Source of the DNA: Bacteroidota bacterium
GTDB taxonomy: Bacteria > Bacteroidota > Bacteroidia > Sphingobacteriales > Sphingobacteriaceae
Length of the DNA stretch: 64,000 bases
Direction: 5' to 3'
Assembly (NCBI GenBank): GCA_013286235.1
Contig: JABDGE010000006.1
Span: 1-64,000, forward strand
The position numbers and the translations under genes are program-made. Below, one piece after another: positions 44,575 to 55,131 of the stretch (positions are counted from its first letter, which is position 1; each line of letters opens with the position of its first letter). Below the pieces are notes generated by a model, which worked only from the letters and a program-made list of their open reading frames with translations, was not told where the DNA came from and made no database searches.

Positions 44575-47500
44575 TTATAATTTTATAAAAGTGCCCGATC
44601 CCACGAGGCTCTGGTTGCTGTTATTGACAACCTTTACTGTGTAAGTCCCGGGCATAAGATTGCTGACATCGGTTTGCCAGGTTTGGGTGCTGGTGGTAGT
44701 TTGCCTTACAACGGAGCCAAGGATGTTGGTTATTTGTATGTTATAGGATAAAGCAGCCGTTAAGGCATACTGGTTTGGATTGAAGCCAGGAGCGATATTG
44801 AGGTTAAGTGTAGTGGAGGCGGGGTTTGGATACACTACCAGTCCGGTCTTTACTAGGCTGCTGCTGTTGGCATACATAATCGTAATAACGCTGGAATAAG
44901 TGATGTCGCCGTTAAGGTCGGTGATCTGCAAGCGGTACGAATTGGCGCCGGCCACCGGGCTTGCATCGAGATAATTGTAGGCGCCCTGGCTATTCGACAG
45001 AAGACCGTCGATAACCGTGTACGTAGTACCCCCATCGGTACTTCTCTGCAGCGCGAATTTGGTATAATTGGATTCGTTTTGGGTTACCCAGGCAATTTGT
45101 GAGCCTCCTGCTGCTTTAACAGCCGTGAATTTGAGCAGCCGCACCATCTGGGTAGGATTTTCGCGTATCACCAACTGAAACCGGTTCGTACCGAAACTTG
45201 TGGTGTCTGACAGGTCGATATTGAATCCGTAGCTTGCGTTATTTTTTATGTCGAGGGAGTCTTTTGCATAGCTGTCCAAAAGCCAAATGTCGTAGAGCGG
45301 CGGGATAGCTTCCAGGTCGGTTCTCAGGATCTGGTACTTGCCGCTGGCAGCCGCGGAGCAGCCCATTGGAATTATTAGGCTTGCCGTGCTTTTGGGAAGG
45401 GGTACCCATTTTACCGAAGCGTGGACGTTGTCGCTGCTGATTGTTGAGATGTCCTGCGGTGCACCCGAACCGGCCAGCAATTTAGCATCTATGGCGCTAT
45501 TGAAGGCCATAGTGGCGGCCGGATTAAAGCCGACGACCATGTCGGTTTGATTGATGGCATCGGTTACCATATTCAGCCGGATAAAACTGCCGTAGCCGGT
45601 TTGCGGTTCGGTTCCCGCGGCTACGCGCCGGGCCAGCTCTAAGTTTGTGCTGGTAACCTGGGTGGCCGACTTGGCATTTTCGGTAAAAGTAAGCGCCGAA
45701 GAGTGGTTGTTCGATTCCACGAAAAATCCCTGGCCGCTGGGTATGATCCTCGAGGCTTTGCCGGTTGAAATACCCGTTGTGGCATTGTAGGTATCGTAGT
45801 TGCTGGTTGTCGGATCTAATAGGTAAATCGTGGGGTTCACATTCGGTCCATAAATGGCAGCTGTTGAAACGGTATTACTGAATGTGCTCCAGTCGATGGA
45901 ACTTGCATAGGGATTGCCCACGAGGTTGTAGCCCCGTACGGGAGCGTTCCCCGGGTTGCTGGTTGAGTAAAGCAGGCCCGCGTAACCCGTCCACGACACC
46001 ACTGATATGGTTCCCTGGTTGAGATTGCCGGTCGTGCTAAAGGTTACACTCTCCGGCGCCACGTATGGGGCGACGGTTTTGCTTGGCGATCCGCTTAGGT
46101 GGGTGACCTTGTCGCCGCGGAAATACAGCATATAGCCGCCTCCCTCGTAAACCTTAGCCGATCCGTAGGTGGCATCAGTTGTGGTGATATGACCGGTAGC
46201 TGCAGTGTTTGCTATGTTGGTTACTCCAATGAAATTTCCGCCGATAAATGAATTTCTATTTGGCGTGTACGTCTCGTAAAATAAAAACAAGCTCGGGTTA
46301 CCCGTTGCGGTTGAATAGGACGACGTGCAATCCGTGATAATGGTGCCGGCGCCGAGGTAATTCAAACTTACCGGGTAATTGCCATTTCCGTCGACGCCCT
46401 CATTCACCTGGGATGACATCAGCCGGTAATTGCGCGATACCCATCTGCCGGCGGCGTAAGTGCTGCCGCCTTGCACAAAACGCTGAACCGTTACATTACC
46501 GGTGATGCTGCTGCCTGATGGTATTGCCGCTACCGTAGCCGTACCGGTGGTGTCGGAGTTTAAGGTGATGAGCCCATTGGTAGCCAGTGTACTGCTCCCG
46601 CTCATGGTGAGCGTGCCTGCGCTGGCCAGGTAAAATGCGCCGCTTGCCAAAGTTTTTGTGCCGCCGCCGCTGAAGGCAAGGCCGTAGAATTTTGTGCCGG
46701 TACCGGAGCCGCCGGCTACTGATTGTGTAGTGCCGTTGAAGGCCACCGTCGACCCGGTGAGCGCTACATAGTCGCTTGCATCGTTGGCCAGCGTGTTGGT
46801 ATAATTCCCTGATACGTTCAGTGTTCCTGCTGTAGCCGTTTTGATACCGGAGCCCGAAAAGCTGATATTGGAATAGCTAACGCCCGAAGACAAGCCCGTT
46901 ATGGCGGCCGAAGTGTAAACAGTTTGGGCGCCTGCCGCCGAATATTGAATGGTTGCCCCGGAGTTGTTAAATGTCACTGTGTTTGTGCCTGAAGTTGAGA
47001 GGCCCGACAAAGCGGTCGCATTTGCTAACTGAAGGGTAGCGTTCGTTACCGTAAAGGCGGATGTGCTCCCGGTGACATTTGAAGTTTGCAAGCTGCCGGC
47101 CAGGGCAACTGTACCGCCGGTAATATTAAAAGTAGCATTGCTGTACTTGGAACTTGTATAGGTAGAGGTGAGTGAAATATTGCCCGACAAATTCAGGGTT
47201 GTAACGGATGAGCTAAGTGTTTGCGTATAATTTGAACCGGAAATTGCCGTATTTGCGGTTACGGCTATGCTGCCTGCGCTGATGGTCCCCGTACCCGCTA
47301 ATGTGGCTGTGTATGCATTTGTTGAGTGCGCATCGCTTTGGTAGGCAATTGCCCCGGTTACGTCGAGCACGGCCGGACTTGTTACCGTTATCCCTGCTGC
47401 TGCGCCGCCGCCTGAGCCAAACTCAATACTGCCAACCGCATTTGTGCCGGTGGTAAATACGGGCATGCGTGTTAAAGTATAGCTGGTTGAAACGCCGATG

Positions 47501-48657
47501 CGGGCCATGTCATACGGGCCGGGGACTACTCCGCCGCCCCAGTTGCCCGCGGTTCCCCATGTTGTGCTGGTGCCTCCCTTCCAGTCGTAAACCGAATAGC
47601 AGGAAATGGTGACGCTTGTGCTGCTGTTGCCTGATGCGTTATAGCCGGTAACCGTATAACTCGTTGAAGCGAACGAGACGGTAGGCGTCCCCGAAAACGT
47701 TCCCGTTAATGTGTTGAAACTTAATCCCGTTGGCAAGGTACCGGTAAGCACATAACCACCCAATGGCGGATATTCATAGATGGTATTGCCGCCATAACTT
47801 GCAACATATATAATTCCGCTCGCGCCTACAACAAGGCCTTCGGGATCGGTAACGGTTATGGTATTCAGAAGCGTACCGGATGAGTTGTAAATATCAACCT
47901 TTCCGTTGCCGGAATCGCCCACATAAACATTCCCTGCTGAACTTATGGCTATCGCGTAAGGGCCATTATAGCCGGAACTGAATACAGATTGATACGCGCC
48001 GCTCGAATTGTATTTGGTGACGTTGTTAGTTCCGAAATTAAGCGAATATATGTTGCCCGAAGCATCAACCCTGACATCTGTGGGCTCGCTCACGTTTGAT
48101 GTGATAGTAAGCAGGGGCGAACCGCCCGTATTGGCATATTTCAAGATCTGGCTGGAGTTCGTGTTTGCAACGTACAGGTAACCCGACGCGTCGATCCCAA
48201 TGCCGTAAGGGCCATTTAAGCCGGTGATCAATGTGGTTTTGACGCCTCCACTGGTAATTTTATAGACATCATTTGAGCCGGGATCGGCGACGTAGGAGTT
48301 GCCTGAAGCGTCGATGGCAATACCGTCCGGATGGGTATAACCTGAAGCGAGCGCGCCCACATAGGTTAAGCTTGAGCTGTAATAGGTTACCGTCCCGTTG
48401 GTATATTGAGTGGCGTAAAGGTTGCCGGAGACCGGGTTGATCGCCATGCCGCTGGGGCCCGACACGCTTGTAGAGGAGTAAGCAGAACTGATGGATCCGC
48501 CGGTATTTGTGGGTGTCCAGGCTGTTATGGCCGTGCCCACCACATAGGCATTGCTTGATGGGCTATAACTTATATTCGGGGCTTGCGAAAAAACGCTGTT
48601 TGTCAAAAATGGAAGCAAGCAAATTGCAAAGAACAGGGCACGGCGAAGTACTTTCAC
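44575..48657 (-). CDS. T9SS cargo: NHL propeller and beta-solenoid with shared C-terminal module
   Basis: This is a paralogue of the previous gene. The ORF track begins at a TTG (48663). The GTG at 48657 gives a better signal peptide (KVLRRALFFAICLLPFLTNSVFS); no ATG is available, so the start is non-canonical. NHL-type blades (GIAIDASGNSYVADPGSNDVYKI, GIGIDASGYLYVANTNSSQILKY) fill about 40-330. A He_PIG-like repeat and a Ser/Thr/Gly-rich solenoid follow (GTSTTWGTAGNWGGGVVPGPYD; SGTNTVTFNNSGATIQYS). It then enters the shared module (VQRFVQGG, YRLMSSQVN) and ends with VYPNPASTTL ... FIKL. All parts are extracellular. Adhesion or polymer binding would fit but cannot be shown. Confidence 0.83.
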   Translation of the reverse strand: MKVLRRALFFAICLLPFLTNSVFSQAPNISYSPSSNAYVVGTAITAWTPTNTGGSISSAYSSTSVSGPSGMAINPVSGNLYATQYTNGTVTYYSSSLTYVGALASGYTHPDGIAIDASGNSYVADPGSNDVYKITSGGVKTTLITGLNGPYGIGIDASGYLYVANTNSSQILKYANTGGSPLLTITSNVSEPTDVRVDASGNIYSLNFGTNNVTKYNSSGAYQSVFSSGYNGPYAIAISSAGNVYVGDSGNGKVDIYNSSGTLLNTITVTDPEGLVVGASGIIYVASYGGNTIYEYPPLGGYVLTGTLPTGLSFNTLTGTFSGTPTVSFASTSYTVTGYNASGNSSTSVTISCYSVYDWKGGTSTTWGTAGNWGGGVVPGPYDMARIGVSTSYTLTRMPVFTTGTNAVGSIEFGSGGGAAAGITVTSPAVLDVTGAIAYQSDAHSTNAYTATLAGTGTISAGSIAVTANTAISGSNYTQTLSSSVTTLNLSGNISLTSTYTSSKYSNATFNITGGTVALAGSLQTSNVTGSTSAFTVTNATLQLANATALSGLSTSGTNTVTFNNSGATIQYSAAGAQTVYTSAAITGLSSGVSYSNISFSGSGIKTATAGTLNVSGNYTNTLANDASDYVALTGSTVAFNGTTQSVAGGSGTGTKFYGLAFSGGGTKTLASGAFYLASAGTLTMSGSSTLATNGLITLNSDTTGTATVAAIPSGSSITGNVTVQRFVQGGSTYAAGRWVSRNYRLMSSQVNEGVDGNGNYPVSLNYLGAGTIITDCTSSYSTATGNPSLFLFYETYTPNRNSFIGGNFIGVTNIANTAATGHITTTDATYGSAKVYEGGGYMLYFRGDKVTHLSGSPSKTVAPYVAPESVTFSTTGNLNQGTISVVSWTGYAGLLYSTSNPGNAPVRGYNLVGNPYASSIDWSTFSNTVSTAAIYGPNVNPTIYLLDPTTSNYDTYNATTGISTGKASRIIPSGQGFFVESNNHSSALTFTENAKSATQVTSTNLELARRVAAGTEPQTGYGSFIRLNMVTDAINQTDMVVGFNPAATMAFNSAIDAKLLAGSGAPQDISTISSDNVHASVKWVPLPKSTASLIIPMGCSAAASGKYQILRTDLEAIPPLYDIWLLDSYAKDSLDIKNNASYGFNIDLSDTTSFGTNRFQLVIRENPTQMVRLLKFTAVKAAGGSQIAWVTQNESNYTKFALQRSTDGGTTYTVIDGLLSNSQGAYNYLDASPVAGANSYRLQITDLNGDITYSSVITIMYANSSSLVKTGLVVYPNPASTTLNLNIAPGFNPNQYALTAALSYNIQITNILGSVVRQTTTSTQTWQTDVSNLMPGTYTVKVVNNSNQSLVGSGTFIKL

Positions 48658-49127
48658 TGGCAAGTAAGTTTTAGTAAATAATTAATCAAATAGTTTAAAT
48701 ACCGTAAAATACTGGTAAACAATAGCTTAAATGGAATGAAATAGCCCCGTTCCATCATTATTTCCCCACTAAAGCACGGTATTGCCACTAATTAACTAAC
48801 AAATGTTAAATCGACAGTTGAGTTGTTACCAACATGTTAACATTGTGATGGCCGAAAAACTAAGTTTTGAGTTATAAAAATAAAAAGATGATTAATTTAT
48901 TATTTCCTAATCATCACAAAGAGTTTGATTTGGGGTGCAGAGAAGAAGTAGTAAAAGACCACATGGGTGTTGCGTTTAAACTCAACTGTAAAGCATATTT
49001 TATCAGCCTTGCTATAGAATAGACAATGTTATTTACTGGTTTTTTAGATTGAGGTGTATATTCTCGTCAAATAAAAAAACCCTAGGTCACAGGTACCTAA
49101 GGCTTTTCCATGCGCATTTATGGGTAA
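48658..49127. other. Gene-free gap between T9SS genes
   Basis: This 470-nt AT-rich gap has no ORF of note. Its left end carries the terminator listed separately (49073-49102). It should hold the promoter of the 44575-48657 gene, but I see no clear TAnnTTTG box. Confidence 0.5.
49073..49102 (-). terminator. Intrinsic terminator after 49128-50462 gene
   Basis: On the minus strand CCTTAGGT, a 7-nt loop, and ACCTAGGG form an 8-bp stem (one G-T pair). Seven T follow directly. It lies 26 nt past the stop, the best terminator in the window. Confidence 0.8.
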
Positions 49128-50462
49128 TCAAAGTTTGACGAAGGTAGTGTGGCCGACCACTTTGTTATTGAGGCTGTTTTTTACAGTAACAATATAAGTG
49201 CCCGGTGAAAGGGCTGCTACGTTATCCTGCCAGGTTGAAGCCGACGATGACACCGATTTGATGATCATTCCGGCAGTGTTAACGATGCTGATGTTGTAAA
49301 CTGCGGTTGTGGCCACGGATTCCGGCGCCAGGGATTCGGTGGAAAGGGAGCTTTGAGATGATCCGTTATCAGGCATTATTTGTATATTGATAACGCTGTT
49401 GGTTGGATTCGGATAAATACTCACGTTCCCGGTTATGGTATTTGCGCTGTTGCCGTACATCAGGGTCACTACATTTGAATAGGTAATAGTACCATTAAGG
49501 TCAGTCATCTGTAAGCGGTACTGGTCCGACGCCGCAGGCGGTGTTTTGTCGGTATAGCTGTAACTCCCAAGCCCCGATGATGTAAGGGAGTCGAGGCTGG
49601 TATAGGTTCCGCCGCCGTCACTGCTCCGTTCAACCACAAATGTGGTATAATTTTCTTCGTTCTCGGTTGTCCAGGTTACCTGTGTGGTATTGTTGGCCTT
49701 AGTGGCGTTAAATTCCACTAAGTGTACGGCTAAAGCGGGATTTTGGAAAACGTCGACTTTGAAGCGGTATGAACCGTAGCTGCTGGTGTCGCTTTTGTTG
49801 ATGGTGAACACATAACTTGAATCAGTACGGAGGTTCACGGAATCCTTTGCAAAATTATCTACCAGCCATATTGAGTATATGTTCGGGATGGGGTCGAACT
49901 CGGTTCTCAGGAGGGTTATCGGCCCGCTGTTGGCCGCCTGTACCTTCAGCCTGATCACATCCGGCGTTTGCTTTGGCAGCGGTAAAAAGTTGATCGACAA
50001 CGGCACACCGTCGCTCGAATAACTGGCCAGGCCCTCGGCGGCGCCGATGCCCGGCAGGTACTGGGAGTCATAGTTAAAGTTGTAAACAGGCGTCGTTCCC
50101 GCATTAAATCCGATCACGATGTCATCATAATCGTAGGGGTCGAGATATAATTTTAGGCGAAGCAATTCGCTGACGCTGTCGAACGCGGCAACCCTCGGCC
50201 TCACTAAGCCCGCTATTTTAGAAACCGTAAGGTTAACCGGGGCGGTGTTAACCACCTTGGTGTTCTTTGTGCTGTTCGACGGCAAACTTGCGCGTTGACT
50301 GAAATGGATTTTACCGGCCCTAAGATTTTTATGCGATACCGGACGACTGTTCATGCGGTATACCGCCGGATGATACAGGTGTGAAGTTCTGTTGGTGCGT
50401 GTTTTGCCCGAGGCAGACAACAAACCAAAGATCACAAAGCAGCAGAGTAGTTGTGTTTTCAA
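49128..50462 (-). CDS. T9SS cargo, short paralogue lacking the N-terminal modules
   Basis: This 444-residue protein has a signal peptide (MKTQLLCCFVIFGLLSASG). About 80 residues of basic, unstructured sequence follow (TRTNRTSHLYHPAVYRMNSRPVSHKNLRAGK). The last part of the shared T9SS module starts at RPRVAAFDSVSELLRLKLYL. It keeps the sorting domain (VSIYPNPTNSVINIQI ... GTYIVTVKNSLNN, FVKL). It lacks the propeller and solenoid parts and the upstream two-thirds of the shared module found in the neighbours. It could be a trimmed remnant that is still exported, or a separate short cargo. The intact signal peptide and terminator argue for a real gene. Confidence 0.82.
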   Translation of the reverse strand: MKTQLLCCFVIFGLLSASGKTRTNRTSHLYHPAVYRMNSRPVSHKNLRAGKIHFSQRASLPSNSTKNTKVVNTAPVNLTVSKIAGLVRPRVAAFDSVSELLRLKLYLDPYDYDDIVIGFNAGTTPVYNFNYDSQYLPGIGAAEGLASYSSDGVPLSINFLPLPKQTPDVIRLKVQAANSGPITLLRTEFDPIPNIYSIWLVDNFAKDSVNLRTDSSYVFTINKSDTSSYGSYRFKVDVFQNPALAVHLVEFNATKANNTTQVTWTTENEENYTTFVVERSSDGGGTYTSLDSLTSSGLGSYSYTDKTPPAASDQYRLQMTDLNGTITYSNVVTLMYGNSANTITGNVSIYPNPTNSVINIQIMPDNGSSQSSLSTESLAPESVATTAVYNISIVNTAGMIIKSVSSSASTWQDNVAALSPGTYIVTVKNSLNNKVVGHTTFVKL

Positions 50463-50831
50463 ATTAAGCCCAATAATTTATCATTTCAGTTAATACCCTG
50501 CAAACAGCGTGCTAAGGGGCTATGAAAGTAATAAAATATGTGGAAAAAAATAAGCAAAATGTTGATAAACCAAATTATTTGCCTTGTTTACTGCAATTAT
50601 TAATTTAATAGAAACATTTTGTCTTTTGAGTTTGCTTTTATTTTAAGGGGAATAGGGAAAACTATCAACGCGATATTATAAATCCGGCAAAAAGATGAAG
50701 GGACATCCACTGAAAGGGGTTAAAAATTTACGATTTGGGGAAATAAATAGTGCTTATAACGAAAGGATACAAACCAAAAGCGACCAGTCACCGTGTTGGT
50801 TGCCTGGTCGCTATCAGGGGTATTGGCTCTG
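50463..50831. other. Gene-free gap with terminator
   Basis: This 369-nt gap is AT-rich next to the 49128-50462 start (probable promoter side) and contains the hairpin at 50779-50812. I see no ORF worth calling. Confidence 0.5.
50779..50812 (-). terminator. Terminator after 50832-54656 gene
   Basis: AGCGACCAG (50779-50787) pairs perfectly with CTGGTCGCT (50804-50812). On the minus strand the stem is followed by TTTTGGTTTG, a short T-run. Confidence 0.65.
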
Positions 50832-53800
50832 TTACAATTTTATGAAGGTGCTGGAACCCACTAAACTGTTATTGCTGCCGTTAATTACTTTGATGACATA
50901 TGTACCCGGCGACAAGTCGCTTACGCTTTGCTGCCAGGTTGGTTGTGTGGTTGAAGCTGTCCTTACTACAGATCCTGTCATGTTTACGATGGTGATATTG
51001 TAACCCGACGAATTGGTCGCGGCTAAAGTTTGACCACTTGTTATGGAACTGGTTTGCAGCGGCGATTGCGAGGTAACTGTAACGGTATTGGTTTGCTTGA
51101 TCGCCAGGTTTAACGTGGTGCTTGCCGGGTTAGGATAAACACTGATATTGCTTGCGGTAATGGTATTGGAGGTATTGGAATACATGATCGTTATGACACT
51201 GGAATAAGAAATAGTGCCATTCAGATCGGTAATTTGCAGACGATAGGAGTTGGCTCCTGTTACGGGGTTTTCATCCAGGTAGCCATATTTGCCAATCCCG
51301 CTTGAGGTCAATCCTTCGAGCGTGGTAAAGGTTGTGCCCCCATCGGTGCTTCTTTGCAAAGTGAAGGTGGTATAATTTTCTTCATTTTCAGTAGTCCATG
51401 CCACCTGTGAGCCGCCGCTTGCCTTTACAGCAGAAAAGCTTAGCAGGTGCACCATCAGGGCCGGGTCCTGGCGGAAAACCAGTTCAAAACGGTTGTCACC
51501 GTAAGTAGTGGTGTCGGCCTCGTTCACATCGAAAACGTAGGTCGTATTATTTTTTATATCGAGGGAATCCTTTTTCAGCTTATCCATCAGCCATATATCA
51601 TACAATTTTGGGATCGCATCCAACTGTGTACGTTGAAAAGTGAAAGTACCGGTGTAGGCTGCAGCAACGCTTAGCCTAACCACGTATGGTTTAAGCCCCG
51701 GTAACGGGAACGAATTGATAGCCAGTTTTACGCTGTCATCGGAAAAACTGGATAAGCCTTCGGCGGCGCCGTTACCTGCAATATATGGCGCGTCCTCGGT
51801 TGCGCTATAGTTGGCTGAAGCCGAAGAATTGAAAATTAACGCAATGTCGTCGTAGTTGACACTGTCGACGCTCAACTTTAAGCGCATCACCTGACTGCCG
51901 GGCGTTTGGGGCGATGGCGCGAGTGCCGCGATGCGCCTGGCCATCAGCAGGGTGCCGCCGGTGCTTAATTGAGTGGGAGCTTTAGCGTTTTCGGTAAATA
52001 TCAATTGCGGGTTGGCGGCATTGGCCTGCACAACGAATCCCTCCCCGCTCATTACATACCGGCTGCCATTGCCGGTTGCGGTCCCACCGGAAGAAGAAGT
52101 CGCCAGGAATGCATCGTATTGTTTGTTAACCGGATCGAACTCGTAAATCGTCGGGTTGATATTTGTACGGGTTATGCCGGTACCTGAATAGGCAGTACAC
52201 CAGTCGATGGTGCATGGGTAAGGATTGCCTACCATGTTATAACCGCGTACGGCATAGTTGGTCCCTGTGCCTGTGCCGGTATAGCCTAAATAAGATGAGC
52301 CTGGGCTGTACCAGTCTTTTACGGTTATGTTAAAAGTGTTTATGGTGCCTGAATTGGTTAGTATGACGTTTTCAGGCGCGATAAAAGGATTTGCTGTCCT
52401 GGATGTCCATTGGGTTGCAGCGCCCCGGAAAAAGAAGAATACGCCGGTCCCAACTGGCAGGCTATAGGTATTACCGTCGCTGCAGGTGATCGTACCAGTA
52501 CTTGTGGAACTGGTGATGTTGGTTATCCCCAAAAAGTTGCCCGATGTAAAAGTATGATTGCTTGGAGTAATGCTTTCGCGGTACACATAAACCGACGGGT
52601 TTCCGGCGCTGGTGCTGCCGCCGGTACAGCCGGTAATAAAGGCATTGGATGCGCTGTTGGCGCCGGTTGTTTGGCCGGCAGTTGTTCCCACGATGTAATT
52701 AAGGCCAAACACATTGTTACCGCTATAGGTGGTATTATAAACCGGCGAAGATATGATGCGGTAGTCGCGCTCTATCCATCGCTTGGTTGTATTGTTGTAC
52801 GTCGTGCTGCCCTGGTAGTACCGTTGAACCGTATAGCTGGCAGTGCCGCCTACGGATCCTGAAGTACCGATTGGGCCGATAGCAGCGCTGCCATAAGCGT
52901 CAGACATAAGCGTGAAGCTGTTCGCCGCCGTGCTGTTGTTGGTGATAGAAGCCTGGTAGCCGCTGGGATAAATAATAGAAGTTGAGCCCAGCACGAATAT
53001 GCCTGCGCCGGTATTGCTTACATAGGCGCCCTGGGCGCTTAAGGTGATTATGCAGGACGAATTGGAAAGACCTGCGGTAAACGTATTGGAGTTTGTTACA
53101 TACGACTGGTAGTTAGCACACGTAATGTTTGTAGTGGAGTCGGCCACCAGTGTGGCGAAGTTGGTAACATATTGCCCGTTGCCGCCGCCGGATGTAAAAT
53201 TAATGGTACTGCCGTTTAGCGTCATCGAACTGGTTGTTACCGCGGGGTTGGCGCCCGCGGCAGCGCCGTTGCTTAAGTACGAGCTTTGTCCTTCAACGGT
53301 ATAGGTAGAACCATGATCCGTCCATGTGCCCAGGTTCAGTATATAACTGCCCGAGGTATTCATGGTGAACGTACAAGTTTTAAACGTACCGCTTGGCTGG
53401 GTAGCAGTCGCCGGCGTCACGTTAAAAATTTTAATATAGTTGTCGTTTCCAAAAGTGAAGGTGGTAGACGTAGCTTTAAGTATTCCATTATTCGCAAAAT
53501 AGGCCATGGAACCCGACATGTTAACGGTGCTTGACGTTGCCGAAAATGTCGAGGTAATGCTGGTGTTGGTAAAGGATTCACTGGTGTTGCCTATTGTAAG
53601 TGTACACGACGATGCAATGGTAAAAGTGCCCGAGTTAGTAATATAAGCGCCTGAGCTCCCGCTGGTGAGGTTCACCGAGCCGCCGGTAAAGGTGAATGCG
53701 CCGGAGTTGCTGATGTAATCGTTAGTGCCGTTCAGGGTAAATGCGCAGGTAGCGCCTGTAACCGTGCCGCCATTGGTGAGTGAGCAATAATTCGCGAAAG

Positions 53801-54656
53801 AAATGCTTGAACTGGCATTGAAGTTCAGCGTGTTGCCCGAATTGACCACCAGGGTTGAGTACTGGTAAAAGGTCGACGATCCGCTTATTGATTCGGTGCC
53901 GGAGCCTGCGAATGTTAAACCGGAAACGCTGTAGTTGCCCACGGTTAAACCGCCGCCAACGGTAAGGGTGTAGCTGCTGCCAACAGTTACCGTTGGGGTC
54001 ACTGCGTTAGCTATAGTGCAGGCGCCGCTTAAAGTTATATTACCATTTTCGGTAAGGGTATTTGAGCTGTTAAGTGCCATGCTTGCTGCAGAGGTAGTCA
54101 GACTGCCCGCTATAGTGGCTGTGCCATTCACAGTGATCGCCCCGGTTAAGGTAGTACCTCCGTTTAATGTGGCAGTAGTGCCGGAAGCCATTGTTAACGA
54201 AGCTGCATTAATCGAACAGGTGCTGTTTGATGTCAGAGTAGAATTTGTATTTAAGGTGATGGCGCTCGTTCCGGTAACATCGCCGGGGCCGTCGAAATTG
54301 AGCGTCGCGGCTGAAGTTGTACCCACCGTAACTGAATTTGTGACCTTTAATGTCATGCCGGATGCAAAAGTTAATGTAACTGTCGCGCCGTTCGCGATAC
54401 TTAAACTGTAAATGGATCCTTGCGGCAGAGCTGCCACTGAAATAGCCGCACTGCCGTTTATGACTACAGCATCATTGGCTTCCAGGTTGCCGGGGTAAGA
54501 AAAATTGGTACCAAAGCCGGTGATATTCCAGTTGGCCGAATTATTCCAGTTGCCGGAGGTGCCCCCCACCCATGTGCAGGTAATTTGTGCTTTTGCGTTA
54601 TTAAAAGCAAAGAGCAAAATAACTAAGGATAAGCAAGTGCGTATTAGTGTTTTCAA
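50832..54656 (-). CDS. T9SS cargo: Ser/Thr/Gly-rich beta-solenoid with shared C-terminal module
   Basis: This secreted protein of 1274 residues has a signal peptide (MKTLIRTCLSLVILLFAFNNAKA). It starts with CTWVGGTSGNWNNSANW, a solenoid-type opening also seen in the neighbours. About 600 residues of Thr/Ser/Asn/Gly-rich parallel-beta repeats follow, such as GTTTLTGAITVNGTATIAG and GSYILNLGTWTDHGS. The shared module starts near VQRYYQGSTTY ... YRIISSPVYN and runs to the sorting domain (ISVYPNPASTTLNLAIKQT, GTYVIKVINGSNN, FIKL). It resembles adhesin- or autotransporter-like cargo. No enzyme motif is visible. It is the first of the minus-strand T9SS group and ends at a clear hairpin. Confidence 0.83.
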   Translation of the reverse strand: MKTLIRTCLSLVILLFAFNNAKAQITCTWVGGTSGNWNNSANWNITGFGTNFSYPGNLEANDAVVINGSAAISVAALPQGSIYSLSIANGATVTLTFASGMTLKVTNSVTVGTTSAATLNFDGPGDVTGTSAITLNTNSTLTSNSTCSINAASLTMASGTTATLNGGTTLTGAITVNGTATIAGSLTTSAASMALNSSNTLTENGNITLSGACTIANAVTPTVTVGSSYTLTVGGGLTVGNYSVSGLTFAGSGTESISGSSTFYQYSTLVVNSGNTLNFNASSSISFANYCSLTNGGTVTGATCAFTLNGTNDYISNSGAFTFTGGSVNLTSGSSGAYITNSGTFTIASSCTLTIGNTSESFTNTSITSTFSATSSTVNMSGSMAYFANNGILKATSTTFTFGNDNYIKIFNVTPATATQPSGTFKTCTFTMNTSGSYILNLGTWTDHGSTYTVEGQSSYLSNGAAAGANPAVTTSSMTLNGSTINFTSGGGNGQYVTNFATLVADSTTNITCANYQSYVTNSNTFTAGLSNSSCIITLSAQGAYVSNTGAGIFVLGSTSIIYPSGYQASITNNSTAANSFTLMSDAYGSAAIGPIGTSGSVGGTASYTVQRYYQGSTTYNNTTKRWIERDYRIISSPVYNTTYSGNNVFGLNYIVGTTAGQTTGANSASNAFITGCTGGSTSAGNPSVYVYRESITPSNHTFTSGNFLGITNITSSTSTGTITCSDGNTYSLPVGTGVFFFFRGAATQWTSRTANPFIAPENVILTNSGTINTFNITVKDWYSPGSSYLGYTGTGTGTNYAVRGYNMVGNPYPCTIDWCTAYSGTGITRTNINPTIYEFDPVNKQYDAFLATSSSGGTATGNGSRYVMSGEGFVVQANAANPQLIFTENAKAPTQLSTGGTLLMARRIAALAPSPQTPGSQVMRLKLSVDSVNYDDIALIFNSSASANYSATEDAPYIAGNGAAEGLSSFSDDSVKLAINSFPLPGLKPYVVRLSVAAAYTGTFTFQRTQLDAIPKLYDIWLMDKLKKDSLDIKNNTTYVFDVNEADTTTYGDNRFELVFRQDPALMVHLLSFSAVKASGGSQVAWTTENEENYTTFTLQRSTDGGTTFTTLEGLTSSGIGKYGYLDENPVTGANSYRLQITDLNGTISYSSVITIMYSNTSNTITASNISVYPNPASTTLNLAIKQTNTVTVTSQSPLQTSSITSGQTLAATNSSGYNITIVNMTGSVVRTASTTQPTWQQSVSDLSPGTYVIKVINGSNNSLVGSSTFIKL

Positions 54657-55131
54657 TGCTGTTGATTTTAAAATATTTACCTCAAATAAACATTCCGATA
54701 ATCCGGGTAATTAACTCTATTACAAAAGTTTTACAAAAAATCCGCAGTTATCAACACATGTTTTCAACAGCCTGTTAATAAAGGCTGCCTTCTAACAAAT
54801 AATTGGATAACGGTTCGCGGCTATTGGACCTTTATACGAGAGGCTATTCAGAAGGTTTCAAATTTTTTTAAGAAAAACGTTGATTAATAGCAAGTTGTCA
54901 CTTTTGTTAATTAGAAGGAAAAAAATGAATCATATTTAATTTTTATGACATATTTATTCCGATGGGTGGTGAAATAGTTTTTCTTTTTTTGCATATCGGG
55001 GTTTATTTTGCCGGATATTTTTTTCCGTAGCCGTATTTTTTGAGGAGTATAGGGTGTAAACCGGCTAAGAAGCGATGTCTGAAATATTATCGGTAAACTA
55101 AACAATGAGTATATTTAGTTAATAATGCGAA

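Noticed and set aside
54911-55105. 64-residue minus-strand ORF
   Set aside because: AT-driven Lys/Phe/Ser-rich sequence in a gap, no domain, no start context.
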